Assembly (NCBI GenBank): GCA_030696435.1
Contig: JAUYSF010000079.1
Span: 1-6,494, forward strand
Direction: 5' to 3'
Length of the DNA: 6,494 nt
Origin: Desulfoprunum sp.
GTDB lineage: Bacteria > Desulfobacterota > Desulfobulbia > Desulfobulbales > Desulfocapsaceae
In this document: positions 6,334-6,494 of the stretch, in pieces
How positions within the stretch are numbered: the first letter of the stretch is position 1
How the letters are laid out: every line of letters starts with the position of its first letter
Position numbers and translations under genes: made by a program
The notes under the pieces: model-generated
The model's database searches: none
Seen by the model: the letters and a program-made list of their open reading frames with translations, nothing else
What the model was told of the DNA's origin: nothing

Positions 6334-6356
6334 AGGAGGGCCTGGCAGTCCCTCTT
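6334..6356 (+). repeat. Hairpin AGGAGGG/CCCTCTT in the leader of the right-edge gene
   Basis: Seven pairs (one G-U) join 6334-6340 with 6350-6356 around a 9-base loop. The left arm is a strong anti-16S sequence, but it lies 35 bases before the ATG at 6376, and no usable ATG, GTG or TTG occurs at a suitable distance behind it. The hairpin may be a leader structure or chance. No T tract follows directly on either strand, so it is not an obvious terminator. Confidence 0.3.
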
Positions 6357-6375
6357 CTCAGCCCTGGATTATGCA

Positions 6376-6494
6376 ATGCAGATACTATTAACGACTGACA
6401 TTTTCGGAGAGACCGGCCATGTTGGGGAGATCGCCGCCCGCCTTCAAGAGAGGGGGCATAGTGTTAAGATACTTAGCCCTTATGCGGAGCCACG
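6376..6494 (+). CDS. Partial gene, N-terminus only; possible alpha/beta-hydrolase family protein
   Basis: Thirty-nine codons are visible before the window ends, and the frame is open to the edge. The protein starts MQILLTTDIFG, continues with an amphipathic helix (about residues 14-26) and then a second strand with ILSPY (32-36). The strand, DIFG-T turn, helix and strand order recalls the N-terminus of dienelactone-hydrolase-like alpha/beta hydrolases. The GHVGEIAARLQERGHSV stretch could equally belong to a GT-B glycosyltransferase or another Rossmann-type protein. No catalytic residue is in view. The ATG at 6376 has only a weak TGGA upstream (6365-6368, 7 bases). The frame is open further upstream but offers no ATG, GTG or TTG there. 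It is transcribed away from the kor operon. Confidence 0.6.
   Translation, partial: MQILLTTDIFGETGHVGEIAARLQERGHSVKILSPYAEP

Larger units (their letters stand above)
6231..6375. promoter_or_regulatory. Divergent promoter region between the kor operon and the right-edge gene
   Basis: This 145-base gap separates two divergent start codons, so promoters in both directions must lie here or overlap the genes. For the minus strand, TATACT (6298-6293) is a good -10-like box. The best -35 candidate 18 bases away is a poor TTCTTA (6322-6317), which would give a leader of roughly 55 bases. For the plus strand, TATAAG (6315-6320) resembles a -10 box but has no matching -35. The two candidates nearly overlap. 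AT-richness alone can produce such boxes, so these are suggestions only. No known regulator site was recognised. Confidence 0.35.

Noticed and set aside
1..6494. Mobile elements, CRISPR arrays, tRNA or rRNA
   Set aside because: No transposase or integrase motifs, no regularly spaced repeats, and no tRNA- or rRNA-like segments were found by reading both strands.

Overview
The window carries a run of five same-direction genes on the minus strand. In transcription order they are an FAD/Fe-S oxidoreductase (6230-4452), the fused gamma-alpha subunit (4455-2599) and the beta subunit (2602-1550) of a 2-oxoacid:ferredoxin-type oxidoreductase, an MntP-type manganese exporter (1471-899), and an integral membrane protein with an Mpv17/PMP22-like layout (898-188). 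A sixth gene starts divergently at the right edge (6376 onward, plus strand) and is cut off by the window end.

The first three genes are tightly packed. Both junctions are ATGA overlaps, where the start ATG of one gene shares bases with the stop TGA of the gene before it, so they almost certainly make one complex. KorA and KorB would oxidise a 2-oxoacid, most likely 2-oxoglutarate, to the acyl-CoA with thiamine diphosphate and a 4Fe-4S cluster. The first gene has N-terminal cysteines, a GltD-like FAD/NAD(P) core and two C-terminal 4Fe-4S motifs. It looks like the module that passes these electrons to NAD(P)+, or runs the reaction backwards in a reductive direction. This matches the KorABC idea known from anaerobic aromatic degraders such as Azoarcus evansii.

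After a 78-base gap come mntP and the Mpv17-like gene, joined with no spacer (TAAGTG). The gap holds no recognisable manganese riboswitch and no convincing terminator, so read-through from the kor genes is possible. Bases 1-187 follow the last gene and hold inverted repeats and an open frame of doubtful meaning. Bases 6231-6375 are a divergent promoter region with weak -10-like boxes, a palindrome over the first gene's ribosome binding site, and a hairpin.

The organism is probably an anaerobe or facultative anaerobe with a mid-50s percent GC genome by eye. The oxygen-sensitive, Fe-S-rich 2-oxoacid oxidoreductase and the protein style suggest a Desulfobacterota (deltaproteobacterial) lineage, but this is an impression and not a demonstrated assignment. 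No tRNA, rRNA, CRISPR array, transposase or integrase was seen. The window is mostly ordinary metabolism. The least expected items are the Mpv17-like protein coupled to mntP and the dedicated NAD(P)-linked electron module of the kor operon.
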